DNA from: Coriaria nepalensis
Taxonomy: Eukaryota; Streptophyta; Magnoliopsida; Cucurbitales; Coriariaceae
Length of the DNA: 64,000 bases
Assembly (NCBI GenBank): GCA_027186245.1
Contig: CP114488.1
Span: 818,501-882,500 of the forward strand
Direction of reading: 5' to 3'
Below, piece by piece: positions 25,008 to 37,781 of the stretch. The position numbers and the translations under genes were made by a program. The notes beneath the pieces are model-generated. The model was not told the DNA's origin, did not search any database, and worked only from the letters and a program-made list of their open reading frames with translations. Positions within the stretch are counted from its first letter, which is position 1. Each line of letters opens with the position of its first letter.

Positions 25008-27654
25008 CCAGTTGCTTGAGACGCAGTGGATAATGACTCTGATCGATGGGGTCCACACGTGTAATGAATTTTTTTTGTTTTTGTTTTTTGGTTCGTGCGT
25101 TAATTTGGAATTTAGTTGTGTTTAGGGAGATTAGGAATCAAATAGTAGGAGTCATTTATAAGATAATAGAAACTATTTTAGTTTGGATATAAATTATGAT
25201 GATCTATTGTTATTAATCGTGTTGATTACTTTTCGTTGTTATTATGAATACGGGGTTGAGCTCCTTTCAAATTTCAAGTTAATATAAGATTACTAAATAC
25301 TATTTAGTCTATAGTTTTATGATTATATTATATTCTATAGTTTCTAGATGAAGCTAATTGCGGTCGAGTCGAAGTCAGTAATTTCATTAGTTTATCAAAC
25401 ATATGATAATAATAATAATTAATTAATCATAATGTGTCACACACATCAACTAAAAAACTTCCAATAAGTGAATAAGAATAATATCAGGTTTTAGTGTATT
25501 TAAATCTTATGCTAACATCAGCGTGTGATCATAGTCTTAAAATCTTAATAATATTTATTTGATTATATTTATAGATATCATACCTGTGACCATTTGGTAT
25601 AATCTCATTTTCAAGCATCTATATAAATATAGTCATTAATTATAAATATTACTACAATAACTATGTTACGGACTTAGATGATTTCGGACATTTTTTTAAC
25701 GTGAAATAATCTATTCAGTCATATCTTAATTATTGTGAATAAATTAACGAGAATTTGGCTAACGATAACTAACATGGGCAAACTTTTGTTTTGTTTTTTT
25801 TGTTGGTTTTTTTGGGCTAAAAGAGGATATTTGAGTGAATCAAAATTGAAGTACTATTATTAACTAGAAAGAAAGTAAATTAACCCTAATAAGTCAACTA
25901 GAACAACAATGCAAACAAAAGCTAAATGATAAGGTTTGTTGTTATGTGAAACTATAACATTAATAACTCCTTACAAGGAAGTTTTAAATTGTGATCTTAA
26001 TTAAGTATAGTTAAAAAAGAAATGGTCGTTATCTAATTTTTGTGTGGGACCCATAAGAATCTAAGGACGGCTACAAATTTAGATTTAAACATTTTTGGAG
26101 AATGTCATAAGAAAAGATGTTTGGATGAGAATAGATGGTATGATTCGTTTTTTTATTATTTTAATTATTTTAAATGAAATTATATTATTTTAAAAAATAA
26201 TAAATATAAATATATATATATAATTTTATTTATTAAATTATATAAATAATATATGAATCATACTTAAAATAAAAATTTATCCCGTTTGGAACGTTCTACC
26301 AATTTATCATTGGCCAGCAGGCTGTCCTTGATATCAGCCTCTCCTTTCTCACTTTCTTAACACTTTTTCCATTTTTCTCTTTTGTAATATGCAACTTTTG
26401 ATAAAGTCATACCATCTTTGTTTCAATTTGATTGAGAGGTGAGCTTTTGCTCTTCTTACAAGTTAATGCCCCCACATTGAAAACTCTTTTCATATTGAAC
26501 CAACTCATAGTGAAAAAGAAGTATACACGTCATGTGTTGTGAAAGCAAAATTTTATAGTGGGAACTTCTTTTTCCCTTGTCCCCCCTCTTTATCTCTTTT
26601 TTTCCTAATGTTGGATTTTTTCCCTTGTTTTCTACTACCTTTCCTTTTCTCCTACTAGCTTGTAAAGTATAGCGTTATGCAAGGATAGTATTTTTATAAA
26701 CACACATATGCAATAAGTACATTTTACTTGAACGTCACGTAGACAATAGATTCATGTTCGATCATATGGTATAAAAGGTGATCGTATGATGGATCAGTAT
26801 TTGGACAAGGCTTGAGCTGCAGATAGAAGAGGCGCATTTCGGGTTACGAGGACATTGGATCAGAGAACATGATTAGATGGCTCCGACCGCCTTCACCTAG
26901 CCGAGTTTGAGGGGGAGTCGTTCGATGGCATCGGCTCGGTTCATGAAAGAAAGCGACCATGATTTAATGAGGGTAGTCTGAGGTGTGACCCCTCCCTGTC
27001 AATGCTTCGGCTTAGGCCGTGGGGAAGCATTCCCTTGGAGGCAAGACTGAAGGAAGAGGAGTAAGGACAATCGGCACCGTTACTATAGTTATTTAGATGG
27101 TCATTAAGGGAGCATAAATATGCTCATTCAGTTAATCAGAATCTCCCCAAGTAATCTAATTTAGGGATTTTGTTGGACATAACCCTGAAGATCTCTTGTT
27201 TTTTCCTTATTGGAGGCGAGGGCAGATTTGGACATACTGTTTGCAAAGATGAATGTTGCATTAACAAAGTACATTAATTATTCACATCTTTCTAATCTTA
27301 TGTACACAAATGACCTAGTCCATGGTCACACTCTTTTTTTGTAATTACCATGGAACCTGTCCATATTTTTCTTTTTCATACTTACATATAAAAAAATATT
27401 ATATATATTTAGAAGATATATTTAAGCGATTCTAAACTAAACTTATCGATTAATCCGTGACATATTATTTAAAATATAATTTATTTATTATTTTAAATAA
27501 TATAATATATTTTAATAGATGAATTAAGTATAATTTAAGACCACCAAAATATCAATCACACACGTTGCTACCTGATCAACTTCTTATATCTCTTGCCTTT
27601 ATGTACATTTCGTTATACGTAGCAATCAATGAATTTGTAACTAACTTTCCTTAA
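25008..27654. other. Intergenic region
   Basis: The first 200-300 bases are probably the SHR 3' untranslated region. The rest is AT-rich apart from the GC-richer island at about 26785-27235, listed separately. No supported gene. Confidence 0.45.
26785..27235. mobile_element. Possible LTR-retrotransposon fragment
   Basis: This island is clearly GC-richer than its surroundings. It contains gagcataaatatgctc (a short hairpin with a TATA-like core) followed within 100 bases by gttggacataaccctgaaga. This layout resembles the promoter and U5 part of an LTR. No coding domain, paired LTR or target duplication was found, so it is a suggestion only. A BLASTN or LTR search of the genome would settle it. 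Confidence 0.25.
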
Positions 27655-30250
27655 CTATGTGGGATTTGGGAGTATAGAACATCTAGAGAAGGACTTTCCC
27701 TTATCTTGATAAGCTTTCACACCCCAAATCAAAACCGAACCCGCCATGAAAATGGAAAGTCAAAGCATCGATGCCCATAGCCATCGAAATGATTTTCTAA
27801 AGGACTTGCATTGATTCAAAACAATGTCAGAGAACTTATCTATCACAAATGTGCATCGTGATAGGCTTTGTAAATCTGGATATATGTTTAGCAAGTTCTG
27901 AGCCGAACGGCTATACGCCCACGCAATTTTGTAGTATTCTTCCGGCAAGAATTTCCCTTCGGTTCTGCATTTTGCTCCGGAATCCTCCCCGTTGCATGTA
28001 AACGACGCAATAATCTGCATATATATATATATATATATATATAGACAAGCAGACTCATTAAGATACAATCATATTGTTAAAGTATATTAACGTAATGAAA
28101 TGTTTAATCTGTTAGAAAATAAATCAAACCATTCATTTCTTAGCTGAATTTTTTTTTTTTTGGCGAATATCCGGAGGTATTCAGGCTGGTATATGTTTTT
28201 CAATCTATAAAGAGCAGGCGGTTGATGTTAGTTCGGTATGTTATTGATGTACCTCACATATCATAACAGACTATCTTTTCAAACCAAATCAAGATTGAAA
28301 TAATATCCCATGTATAAATAGAGTCTTTTCTCACATCTGGTATGTTACCGATCGATATAGAACCCTCGGGGAAACTGGCCGGTGCATAGGTATAGTCCGG
28401 TGCTCCAGAAAAAGGATCACAAATCTTTACATCCCCAGACAACCCTTTACTTTATGCATTATTTAATCCAATAATATTGCTATAGAACTCTGTTGCTTTA
28501 GAATTCAACTGCAATGCAATATATGTACAAATAAGTCCATTCAATACTACAGGGTTGGATTAGATTATAAGATATTGATAATTACTTGAGATATGTAAGT
28601 ATGAATTGTGTAGCCGATCTCGATCAGCATTGCATTCGAACTAGACGGGTCCATGCACGGTATCGTCGACCTCCAACTGTTGTTATAAGGGTTTTGCGTG
28701 AACTCCTCAAGAGCGGAGCACGTATCTTCAGCAAAACTGCACAATAATAACATGAAAAATTCTTATAAACACGTACACGGTTTCGTTAATCTTCATTAAT
28801 TAGTCTCGTGCACGTGAAAGGGAGTGTTAATGTTCTGTACATTTGACATGCATGGTTGATATGAGATACAATAGAGACTATGGATAATTTGATTTACTCA
28901 CGTATGAAATAAGAAATCGAAGCCGGTTATGCCCCAGCATAGCGTTGTTAGCAACCAACAGCAGAAGATAATACTGAAAATCAACAGCGACAAAGTTATA
29001 TGCATTAGAGAGAGCAAGAGAGAATAATAGAACACCATTGATTAGTAATGTAAATAAGGACTCACGTCATAAATCCTGGGTGCCAATGCAACAGTAGCAG
29101 ATGAACTGATCAGTAAAAAAATCAAATATCGATTATTCCTATTTAAACATTTTTCTATTAAAAAAATTTCTTTATAGACCAGAAGTGAACTGATTTAGTT
29201 TAACTATATATAAGATTGATATAATACATGCTATGATGATAAAATTAGTATATTCAGGCTAAAATAGAGCAATCTACCATAGAGTAACCTAATGCTGCAA
29301 CCAACAATACTAGGCTGATGCTTACAACCACAAGGTGTCCGATGTACCTGAGTATCAGTTTTACTAAACGTCAGTTTAAATAATCCCATCAAAAAGGAGG
29401 CCAAACTTAGAGTCTAATCTATCTCCATACAAAAATGTGTGTACATATGGATGCTTACGAGAAAAGGGAGGCAAGATCGATAAAACGGCCGGTCTTGTGA
29501 ATGAAGTTCTGGATAGTTTTGGATTCATTAGAAAGTTTATGAGTAGTGACTTTTAGGGACATGGATTCAAGAGGATCATAAGGGATCAAAAGGAGCTCCA
29601 TTTGTTTCATTGCTTTGATTACTGTCCTTATACTCCTTTGAGCATCTTTCCCTATTTGGACAATTGTTTCCTTCAATCTCTCTGTTCTCCTTTCTGACCT
29701 CACACTTGAGGCTACAACCAATCCTGAAGCAGCTCTTCACATGCAAATTAATAACATAAAATTTCATGTTGTTTTTTCCTTTCATTTTCTGGCCCAAGTC
29801 ATGAAATTGAGACTCATTACCTATGAAATATCATGCCTATTATATTTTTTGAGAGATCTCAACCGTTCATTTCCATACGAGGGATGCCAAGTGTCGGCCA
29901 GTTTAGTCGATGACTGACTGATGTGGCATGTTTTTAGCTTTCAGATGAGAAACAAATGGTTGAGATATCTAGTCTGAAAGCATGATAGATACTGAATCTC
30001 AACTCCAAGTCATGTATGTACATAAGAGATGGAAACTTACACAGCAAGTATGGTGAATAGAACAAGCAGAAAGATTAGGTGAAAATGATGATCCAGAAAA
30101 GCAGGGCCATTGTTTGGACTGTTCACGAGCAAGTAAACTCCAAAGCCCAGCCCAAATAACAACCAAAGCCCAGCTATTACGTACCCGTGTATCCCTGTAT
30201 ATGCCGTTGACTGACATATAATTGTCCAAGTGGGGTCAAAATATAAATTT
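27655..30250 (-). pseudogene. Multi-pass membrane protein gene with two in-frame stops
   Basis: Minus-strand exons join in one frame: 30250-30041, 29734-29459, 29347-29289, 29105-29066, 28973-28902, 28736-28586, 28508-28335, 28014-27655. They give GYVIAGLWLLFGLGFGVY, AASGLVVASSVRSERRTERL, YIGHLVVVSISLVLLV, HWHPGFM, IIFCCWLLTTLCWGITGFDF, FAEDTCSALEEFTQNPYNNS, KICDPFSGAPDYTYAP and SFTCNGED. This fits a plant family of Cys-containing multi-span membrane proteins (related, from memory, to At2g12400 and At2g25270) whose function is poorly known. Two lesions are visible: TAA at 28454-28452 in the middle of an extracellular segment, and TGA at 27762-27760 at the start of the last membrane helix, after which LSIFMAGSVLIWGVKAY continues in frame. 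No signal-peptide exon was found upstream. It therefore looks like a recent pseudogene, though a different exon choice at the TAA cannot be fully excluded. Confidence 0.75.
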
Positions 30251-30646
30251 CTGATTTTTCAAATCCTTTATCTCAAGTTCATATAAATTCAGTAATTATC
30301 TATATGACCACATTATTTTATTTTTCATTTTTCTTAACCTCTAGAACTAATCATTTGAGATTTGTTCATGAACATAGAATAATGAACGAGTGATGAAAAT
30401 TTTCTTTCTTGTTTCTCTTCGTAGACTAAATTAGAAATAGGCTCTAATTACATTTCATAGGTTTCAAGAATCATAAAATTACCGATCAGAATTTCACATA
30501 AAAACCGAGCTAGCTAGGAATTAATAAAAACCGAGCTATCGTGAACAGCATATGATGTCATCATGTTCATGTTGTAATATGGGTATTGCTGGTTATGTGA
30601 AACAAGTAACATGATGTGTTTTGTTCTCTGATGAATTCAGGAAAAG

Positions 30647-30820
30647 ATGGGTGACAAGAAGATGAAGGCTACAATGTTTATCCGTCTCATTTCAGCTGCC
30701 GGGACGGGATTCTTCTATGTGAAGAGGAAGCCCACTAAGATTACAGAGAAGCTCGAATTTAGGAAGTATGACCCAAGGGTTAATCGCCATGTTCTGTTCA
30801 CAGAGGCCAAGATGAAGTGA
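30647..30820 (+). CDS. Ribosomal protein L33 (bL33), mitochondrial-type
   Basis: A 57-residue protein from ATG 30647, starting [20 protein letters not shown] and ending [20 protein letters not shown], complete with stop. This matches the nuclear-encoded bacterial-type L33 of plants (57-58 residues), thought to serve the mitochondrial ribosome; no cleavable targeting peptide is visible. An acceptor-like tgatgaattcag ends six bases before the ATG, so a 5'-UTR intron is likely, as I recall for the Arabidopsis genes. It lies head-to-head with the broken membrane-protein gene, about 400 bases apart. The stretch between them shows no coding sequence. Confidence 0.9.
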   Translation: MGDKKMKATMFIRLISAAGTGFFYVKRKPTKITEKLEFRKYDPRVNRHVLFTEAKMK

Positions 30821-31667
30821 TTAAGATAAAGAGATGGCCTATCGTATCACTTGGACACAATGTTCTACTGCTTTCATCTTGTACGTAGTTTTTGGAGCTA
30901 AAAATAATTTGAATCGCAATGAGTTTGGAGCTCTAGAACTTTTCTTTATCTGCAGTCACAGTCTTCTGGGTAAGTATTTGCTCTTCAGTTATAGAAGTGG
31001 TATGCTGTTTACCTTGTTATATGTTATTCTTTTCTACCCAACTGTGCAAAATTTTGTTGCCATTCTCTTAACAAAGATGTTGGACGGACTAATAATCGGA
31101 GGAAAAACAGCCACGAGGCATGAGAATAGGATTGTCCACTTTAGTCATAGGGGTGTAAACGTAGGTTTAAAATTTTGAAGAGGTGTAAACGTTTAAACCT
31201 ACAAATGCAAGTATGTACAAAAACACACTCGGAATTCTGGAGTCAAGACGGTATATGCGCAATTTATCCCGATCTATCATATCTATAAATATTAACTTTA
31301 TATATTATATCACCTATATCATCGCATCTGTAAGTGATTATGATCACTCGGTTTACCATATACCGAGTGCACTTCAGAATTTTTCAAAACACCATACCTT
31401 CTGTCAAGACCAGAATGCTCATCAATTAGATAGAAACCTTTGTATTGCACAATTTCATATCAGTTCACAAAATGAGGGGGAAAAACAAAAACAACAAAAT
31501 ACCAAAACAAAACAAGAACCATCAACGTAAAAATGGGGTCAAATTTTGAATAATTATGAGTTTTTTTTTGCTCTCTATTTTCTCCCCAAAAATAAAATGT
31601 AGCCGACAAGAATTTTATGACACCAACTTAGTTAACTGATAAAACAGAGAGGAGCTTCTAGTTCTTC
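30821..31667. other. Convergent 3' region between L33 and ARL8
   Basis: Probable 3' untranslated sequence of L33 (+) and ARL8 (-) with AT-rich spacer. A short imperfect inverted repeat built on gtgtaaacgtaggttta and gtaaacgtttaaacctac occurs at about 31149-31203. Open frames here have no recognisable family. Confidence 0.4.
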
Positions 31668-33633
31668 TCAGTTCTTTGATTTGGAATGCTTTATAAGCCA
31701 ATCGATGACAGAATCGATATTTGTTGAATTCTTGCATGAGATCATGAAACAACATACTTCTCTATCTGTAATGGATCTAAGTCCCCTGCAAAAGGAAAAA
31801 AACAATCCCAAAATTTCTTCAGTGTCAAGAATCAGCCATTTAGAACCATTTCCATGCATAAATTCAAAGGAACTTCAGACTAGAAATGAACAATCAACCA
31901 AGTAGTACAAGTATTTAAATGCGTATTTCTTACATTTGATCACTTAGAGCCGCTTTAGATAGAGCTCCTGGTTTGTCAATCTTGTTGCCTAGAACCAGCA
32001 GTGGGATACCACTTAGTGACGGTTTGCTCAGCAAATCATGAAGTTCGCCTCTTGATGTGCTTAAGTTATCAGGATTAGCAGCATCTACTACATATCTGCA
32101 TAGACACACGGGGTTATAAATGATATGCGGATTTAGTTAATTGTCTGCATTCTTCATTGCTTTTTCTTCGATGATTTATATGTGACATATGTAATGTTAG
32201 ATGCAAGGTATTTACTATAGCAACGTGATGGAGATATGTGCAAGGAAATCTGTGAAATATTGATGGAAGAACATGCAGAAAAGGCACCCTAAAGGGAGAA
32301 GATAAGATGTGCATTTAAAAAGAACATGTGCAATGAACTGATGAAGTAAAGAGGTATAGAAAGGTATTAAGCTTATAATGAAGGAAATTGGTAGCATACA
32401 CAATAGCAGAAACTGCCCGACAGTATCGCTCCCACATGCTGCGGAACCTAGGTTGACCTCCAAGATCCCACAACTTTATCGTAACATTTCCTTTTGTTAC
32501 CTTTCTCATATTGAATCCGACCTGAAAAGTTTCAATGACATGCCAAAATGATAACAAGTTAGAATCTTCTTAGAATAAGAAGAAACAGAAAAAGATATGA
32601 ACTGCATAAGAACAAGACCGTATAAAAATGACTTACTGTCGGTATCATGTCCTCACTGTATCCACCCGTCTAAGAACAAGACCACATATCAGTTTCCACC
32701 AAAAAAAAGAACATGTAATTCATGTCAATAGACTTACTGCAACAACATTCACAAGAGAAGTCTTTCCAGCATTCTGAAGTCCAATCAGAGATAACTCCAT
32801 TTCCTGCTTGAAGAAAAGACTGCAAATAACATGCAACATTGAAGTTAAGTCCATGCATCATGAATTAGATATCTTTGAAGTTGCATAAAGGCTTGCAATA
32901 TCATAGAAACTTGATGCAACTTAATCAACACAAAACCCAAATAGATTTCAGCAAAGAATTGATCGATAAGTAAATTTGAGAAATTTTCTTGTATCACTGC
33001 CTCAAACTAACAATCTTACACAAACTATCTAAAACTTTTTATCCTGAATAAACATCACTAATTAAGTAATTGAGCCCCCCATCGCCATATATATTCTCTC
33101 TTTGCTATGTATGTAGTGATATCCATCTGATTATACAAGTATAGTCCTCAAACTTGTATCACATGGATACTTCAGCATTATAGAATAGGAGTAACTCCTT
33201 CTATAGAATCAAAAGAACATAATCATATTTTTTGAGCATGATATCCGATCCAAAGCCTTATGGCTTAGAATTTCAGCTATAAAGGCGAAGGGGAAAAAAA
33301 AAAGTCTTACAAAGTAGAGCTAGAATTGAAATTTTGAGCAGAAAGAACAAATAGATAACAAAAAAAGAAAAGGAAAGAAAAAGATAAAAGAAGCTAAGGT
33401 AGACATTATTAAGCTTTTATTTATTTATTTTCTTCCTTTACAGTCTAGTTTCTAAGCATCAAACACGACCTAAACAGTGGCGGATTAAGTAACTCCTCAC
33501 AACACTAAAACCATGGATTCACTGCATGAATCGAAAAGAAGCATGAATTTCATGAAAATAGAAACCGATCAGAGAAAGAAGAAGAAGCTATTTACCTACG
33601 GAGCCAATTGAGAAAAGCTTCCCACAATCCCAT
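31668..33633 (-). CDS. ARL8: ARL8 small GTPase
   Basis: Six minus-strand exons: 33633-33596, 32819-32738, 32669-32637, 32521-32400, 32095-31934, 31785-31668, giving 184 residues, the standard plant ARL8 length. The amphipathic N-terminus [20 protein letters not shown] is followed by the G1 loop GLQNAGKT (26-33), the switch I region with MIPTVGFNM, the G3 motif WDLGGQ (69-74), the G4 motif NKID (129-132) and the G5 motif SCKN. The end is [15 protein letters not shown]8 proteins act on lysosome or vacuole membranes and late endosomes. In plants they are also known as host factors needed by tobamoviruses for RNA replication. All splice junctions are GT-AG and the frame is intact. The 12-codon first exon and the 11-codon third exon are easily missed in automated calls. 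Confidence 0.95.
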
Positions 33634-35077
33634 TTTTGATGATCAGACGAGCATCAAACAGAGAAAAAGGAGATCTTCGTCTATTTCCGTTTCGAAAGAG
33701 AGAAACTGCCGAAAAAAGAGATTCTGAGACGCTGAAAACTCTTCCTCTTCCTCTCCCTCTCCTCTCTCTCCTCTCTCTCCTCTGCCCCCTGAATTCCTTT
33801 CCTTTCCACCTCCACCGATCCTCCTCTGTATTTCCACAGGACCTAAAACGACAGCGTTTCCGAGGGTGACCTGTTTCTCCAATCCGGAACGGATCTGAAC
33901 TGTCCAATTTTTAGGTCCCGTTAAGAAATTGGGACCGGACGTGATCTACTGCGAATATTTATCTGATTTCATACAGATGTTTTGAGCAGTAGACCTCAAG
34001 TATCGGAGAAATGAGAATGACTGTTTATCCGACGCGCGATGGTGATCAAGTGTGAACCACGGTCCAGTTAGGTAGGTCGCTGATAGGTAGGTCGCTGATT
34101 GGATCGTGGATTTCACGCCAGGAGAGTCAGCTGGAGAAATGTAGTAATTGTGGTGGGCACGACACGAGTACGAGCGAACGTGGAAAACCGGCTGGGGCGA
34201 GGGCGGTGGGTGTCAGGGGGACAAAGGAGAACGAAAGGGCGGGGTCCCCCAACGTGTTTGATAAAATGCTTCAATGAACCTCTGCTACATTGCCTAATCC
34301 CGTTGGCCCACTCTTTTAGAAACAAAAAACCACATTAATAATATTATAACTGTTTAAATTAAATCGATTTATCGTAAATATGACCATTTACCATATGATC
34401 ATCCATTTATCGGAAATATGACGTAAATATGATCATGCTACTTCCAAATTTCTCTTTCTCACACTCCAGTTTCAAATGGTTTATCAAAATCACAACTATC
34501 ATTTAACTACATACGGGAACCAAACATTGTTTGGATCTAACCTCTAATGCGAGGGCTCTTTATAAAAAATAAAGTTTAAATACAGTTATCTGAAGACTCA
34601 AAAAATCAAACATTACATGGGTTATATTGAAACATGCTTCATATCAATCAAACAACAGGCCTGGCTACGTGGACGGCATATTTTTCTACGGTACAAGAAA
34701 CTCAAAAAAGTCCGCAGCATCTCTATCCTCTATATAACTCTCTACTCTTCAAATCATAGGTTCCTCTAGAAAAAAACGACTATAAGTTTACAGATCAATC
34801 ACAATCTCCACATCTACATGTTGCATTTTTGTTACTATATTTACATCGATAAACAAATAAAAAGCCGATAATGGCATCAGCAACCTCGAGTAGTTTTCAA
34901 TGGGCCGTTGTGATGTTCGTCATCTGCAATTCCAACAGTTTCGAGTGATCTTTAAAAATTGGCTTTTGGATGGTGTTTTCTTTAATTAGTAGATTGTAAA
35001 AAAAAAAAAGAACTTTTTTTAGGTGAAGGGTCCCAGATCAGTAGATTGTACACAAAAATGAAGTTGAGGTTTAATTT
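33634..35077. other. ARL8 promoter and intergenic region
   Basis: From about 33640 to 33800 the plus strand is CT-rich, as expected of the ARL8 5' leader on the opposite strand. A 15-base direct repeat, taggtaggtcgctga, occurs at about 34070-34099. The last 200 bases before 35078 are probably the TRB 3' region. No gene seen. Confidence 0.4.
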
Positions 35078-37781
35078 TTACCTAGCTTGAAGGGTTCTGC
35101 ATTCCAATGCCCTCAAAGCTGCTTCAGCAAAAGCTTTTGCTGCTTCAGCTTCAGCTTCTGCTGCCTCAGCCTCTCTGGCTGCTACCTCTGCTGCTGAGAT
35201 GGCGGCTTCTGCCTCAGCAACTGCCTGTGCAGCAGCTGCAGCAGCCTCTTCTGCAGTCATTCTTCTCATGGTTGTTAGCTCTGAGTCAACCTGAGATCTG
35301 GAAATCATGTTGACTTCACTTCTCTCAGCTTTTGACGAAGAATCCCTCTGTTTTCCCTCCAGGAGTAATAGTGAAGAACCTTTTCGTTTCCCAGAAAAAG
35401 TTGAACTCGGTGCAATTCGGTATCTATGCTTCACCTGACAAGATAAACACCATTCAAATGATTTGAACTCCACTTTGGGTCTAAATAATCAGTTTGCAAT
35501 TGCAAGACTCATTTTGTCCAAACAGGTTTCTAAACACAAAATCCACTTCACCTCACATCTGTGGCCAAAACTTAATTCAAATTTCAAATGCCTTTCCAAA
35601 TGTACACTTGGCAGCAAATCATGGCAGAAAAATTTATTTTATCGCTATATGTTTTTGTTCTATAAACTCCTAGAACAAATTTAGTTCACTCTCATCATAG
35701 AGAGTAGATGATAGTATCACAAGACTGTTTACCTTTATCAGCTTGCCGTTTGCAGTCATATGCTTTAATTTTGTTGATAGTAGCTTTTTTAGGTTTGGAG
35801 GTGCCCAGTAGTTTTCCTATATGGGAAGGAAACTAAAAATATCACAACCGTAATAAGGAAAATAAAAATATTGTAACCGGGATTAAAGAAAAAAGCCATT
35901 GTAAGCACAAAAAACATCACAACTACTTCAAAATCATGGAAAAGTACCAACAGGCACCGCACGTACAAACGCTCATTGTCAATGTTTCTGAAAATCTAGG
36001 AATTTGATGGGCTATGAGTGGTGAAATCAATAAATTTTAATGGCACAAATATTTGCAGGAAAGTGGCTCAACAGCATAATAGACATTCAAGATAAGTGCT
36101 CATTTGGAAATTAGTTTGAAGCTTTAGTTTGGGTATATATTCCGGTCTGGACTTCCAAATCTCCAGTTCGTCTGAAAACATTGTTCTAAAATGCTAAATC
36201 TAGTCTATCCTCACAATACCAAAATACCGTTTAATCAAACCCCATTTTTACATGGTTCCCCAAATGCATACTAAGACAAAAGCATAAAGATATCTGTAAT
36301 TGAACTGATAAGATATTTTAATATCTAAGTCGATTTAGCAGAACTAACCACAGATGATGCAATGTGCTCCCCCAAATGAGAAGAAAATACATAAATGAAT
36401 CTATTACCAAGTACATCAATTTCAACAGTGAAGCAATTGTCCCGGAAATTTCTCAAACAATCACATCTGTGAAACTCAAAAGTCAAAATACCTCTATGTA
36501 CAGAGCAATTGCAGCCCTGTCAGATCCCCTTGGCTCCTCTAGTTTTTTAATAGCCTCTGATATAAGTTTGTCTAACCTACAACAAGGAAAAGATGATTCC
36601 ATCACAAGTAGTCAACAACTATAATAAGAAAAATGAGATAGCTTTAAAGTTATACATGATGTCATAGAGCTAAATTCTAGGAGAGCTGAAAAGGTATATA
36701 TTTCATGAAATTATTCAAATTTGTAACAACAGAAAATTGTTATTTATCATCTTCAACAGCTGAGATAAGACAGTCTGACCAAACACTTAAGATCTTTGTT
36801 CAAAATTTTATCTACACCCTTTGGGTGATCCATTTTTACAAGGCTCAAGGATCCAAGAAAGTTCTGCAGATAAACTAGATGCGCATAGTGATGGATATGT
36901 CTATCCAGCTCTTCATGCATTACAGAATCTCCCAAGTCATAAATCCTTAGATCATTCTGTATCTTTTCTTCCGACAAATTTCCCATCAAAATTTTTTTTC
37001 ATCTTTTTTTTCAGAAATGATAAGAACAAATGTAGTGGCAGGTAATTATTGTATGGCCCAGAACAACCAGGGTTATCCACAAGATGATTCCCATTACTAC
37101 AGTATCTTCACGGTCTAACTCAAAATTATGCAAACTCAATACACAAAAGTGATAATATAACCTTGCAACTGGTTCTTTTGAGCTTGGAGTCTTCAATGTT
37201 CCATTAGAAACCGTAAGAGGCTTAGCATCAACTATGGCTTCATCAGTGTGAACCACAATGCTTCCAGCTAGGGCAGTTTCATGATTTTGAATAGCTGGAA
37301 GATTCTGTTTAAGCGCTAGCTTAGCCTTCTGCCTAGAACCCCATATTGCAGTCACATTGATGTTTCTCCATTTGTCCTGACAAAAACAATAGAACGTAAA
37401 TATCTAAAATTAAAATTTTAAGCCCGTCAAGCTAAGACGCCAGCTAGCTAAATTAAACTAATAATATACTGTCCATTTTCATTAGTGATTTAAAACTGAA
37501 ATTTGGATAAATGGAAATTATTTTAAATAGATATAGTGGGAAAAAACTAAAATTTGTGGACCCAAATTAAATTTCAATTGCTCAACCAAATTCTACCTGT
37601 GACATGACCAGCTGGCTCAATAGTAAAATACCTTGAGATCTACATTGGATCGAAGATGCAGAATGGCACTGAATTCTGAATCTGTAAGGATCGCACGCCA
37701 CTTTCCTGCCCCATGTTTAATTACTCCTTCTTTAAGGGCTGCTTCTTCTTCAGCTGTCCACTTTTGTTTAGGCACACCCAT
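35078..37781 (-). CDS. TRB: TRB-type single-Myb-histone protein
   Basis: Five minus-strand exons: 37781-37632, 37376-37162, 36576-36492, 35816-35733, 35434-35078, giving 296 residues (TRB1 is about 300). The N-terminal Myb domain begins [20 protein letters not shown] and contains the telobox-type helix [13 protein letters not shown] at about residues 44-56. The central H1/H5-like globular domain runs [19 protein letters not shown], then [20 protein letters not shown] and VKHRYRI. The C-terminus is an Ala/Glu coiled coil ([20 protein letters not shown]). Such proteins bind telomeric and telobox DNA, interact with telomerase, and recruit Polycomb complexes and JMJ demethylases. At the 3' end, reading straight through gives QAR then stop, and splicing the donor at 35080/35079 to the acceptor before atgacg near 34935 also gives R then stop. 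The protein is therefore the same either way. Which TRB paralogue it is cannot be fixed. Confidence 0.93.

Noticed and set aside
35107..35313. Leu/Gln-rich frame opposite the TRB C-terminus
   Set aside because: Antisense of the Ala/Glu coiled-coil codons; repetitive codons keep it open.
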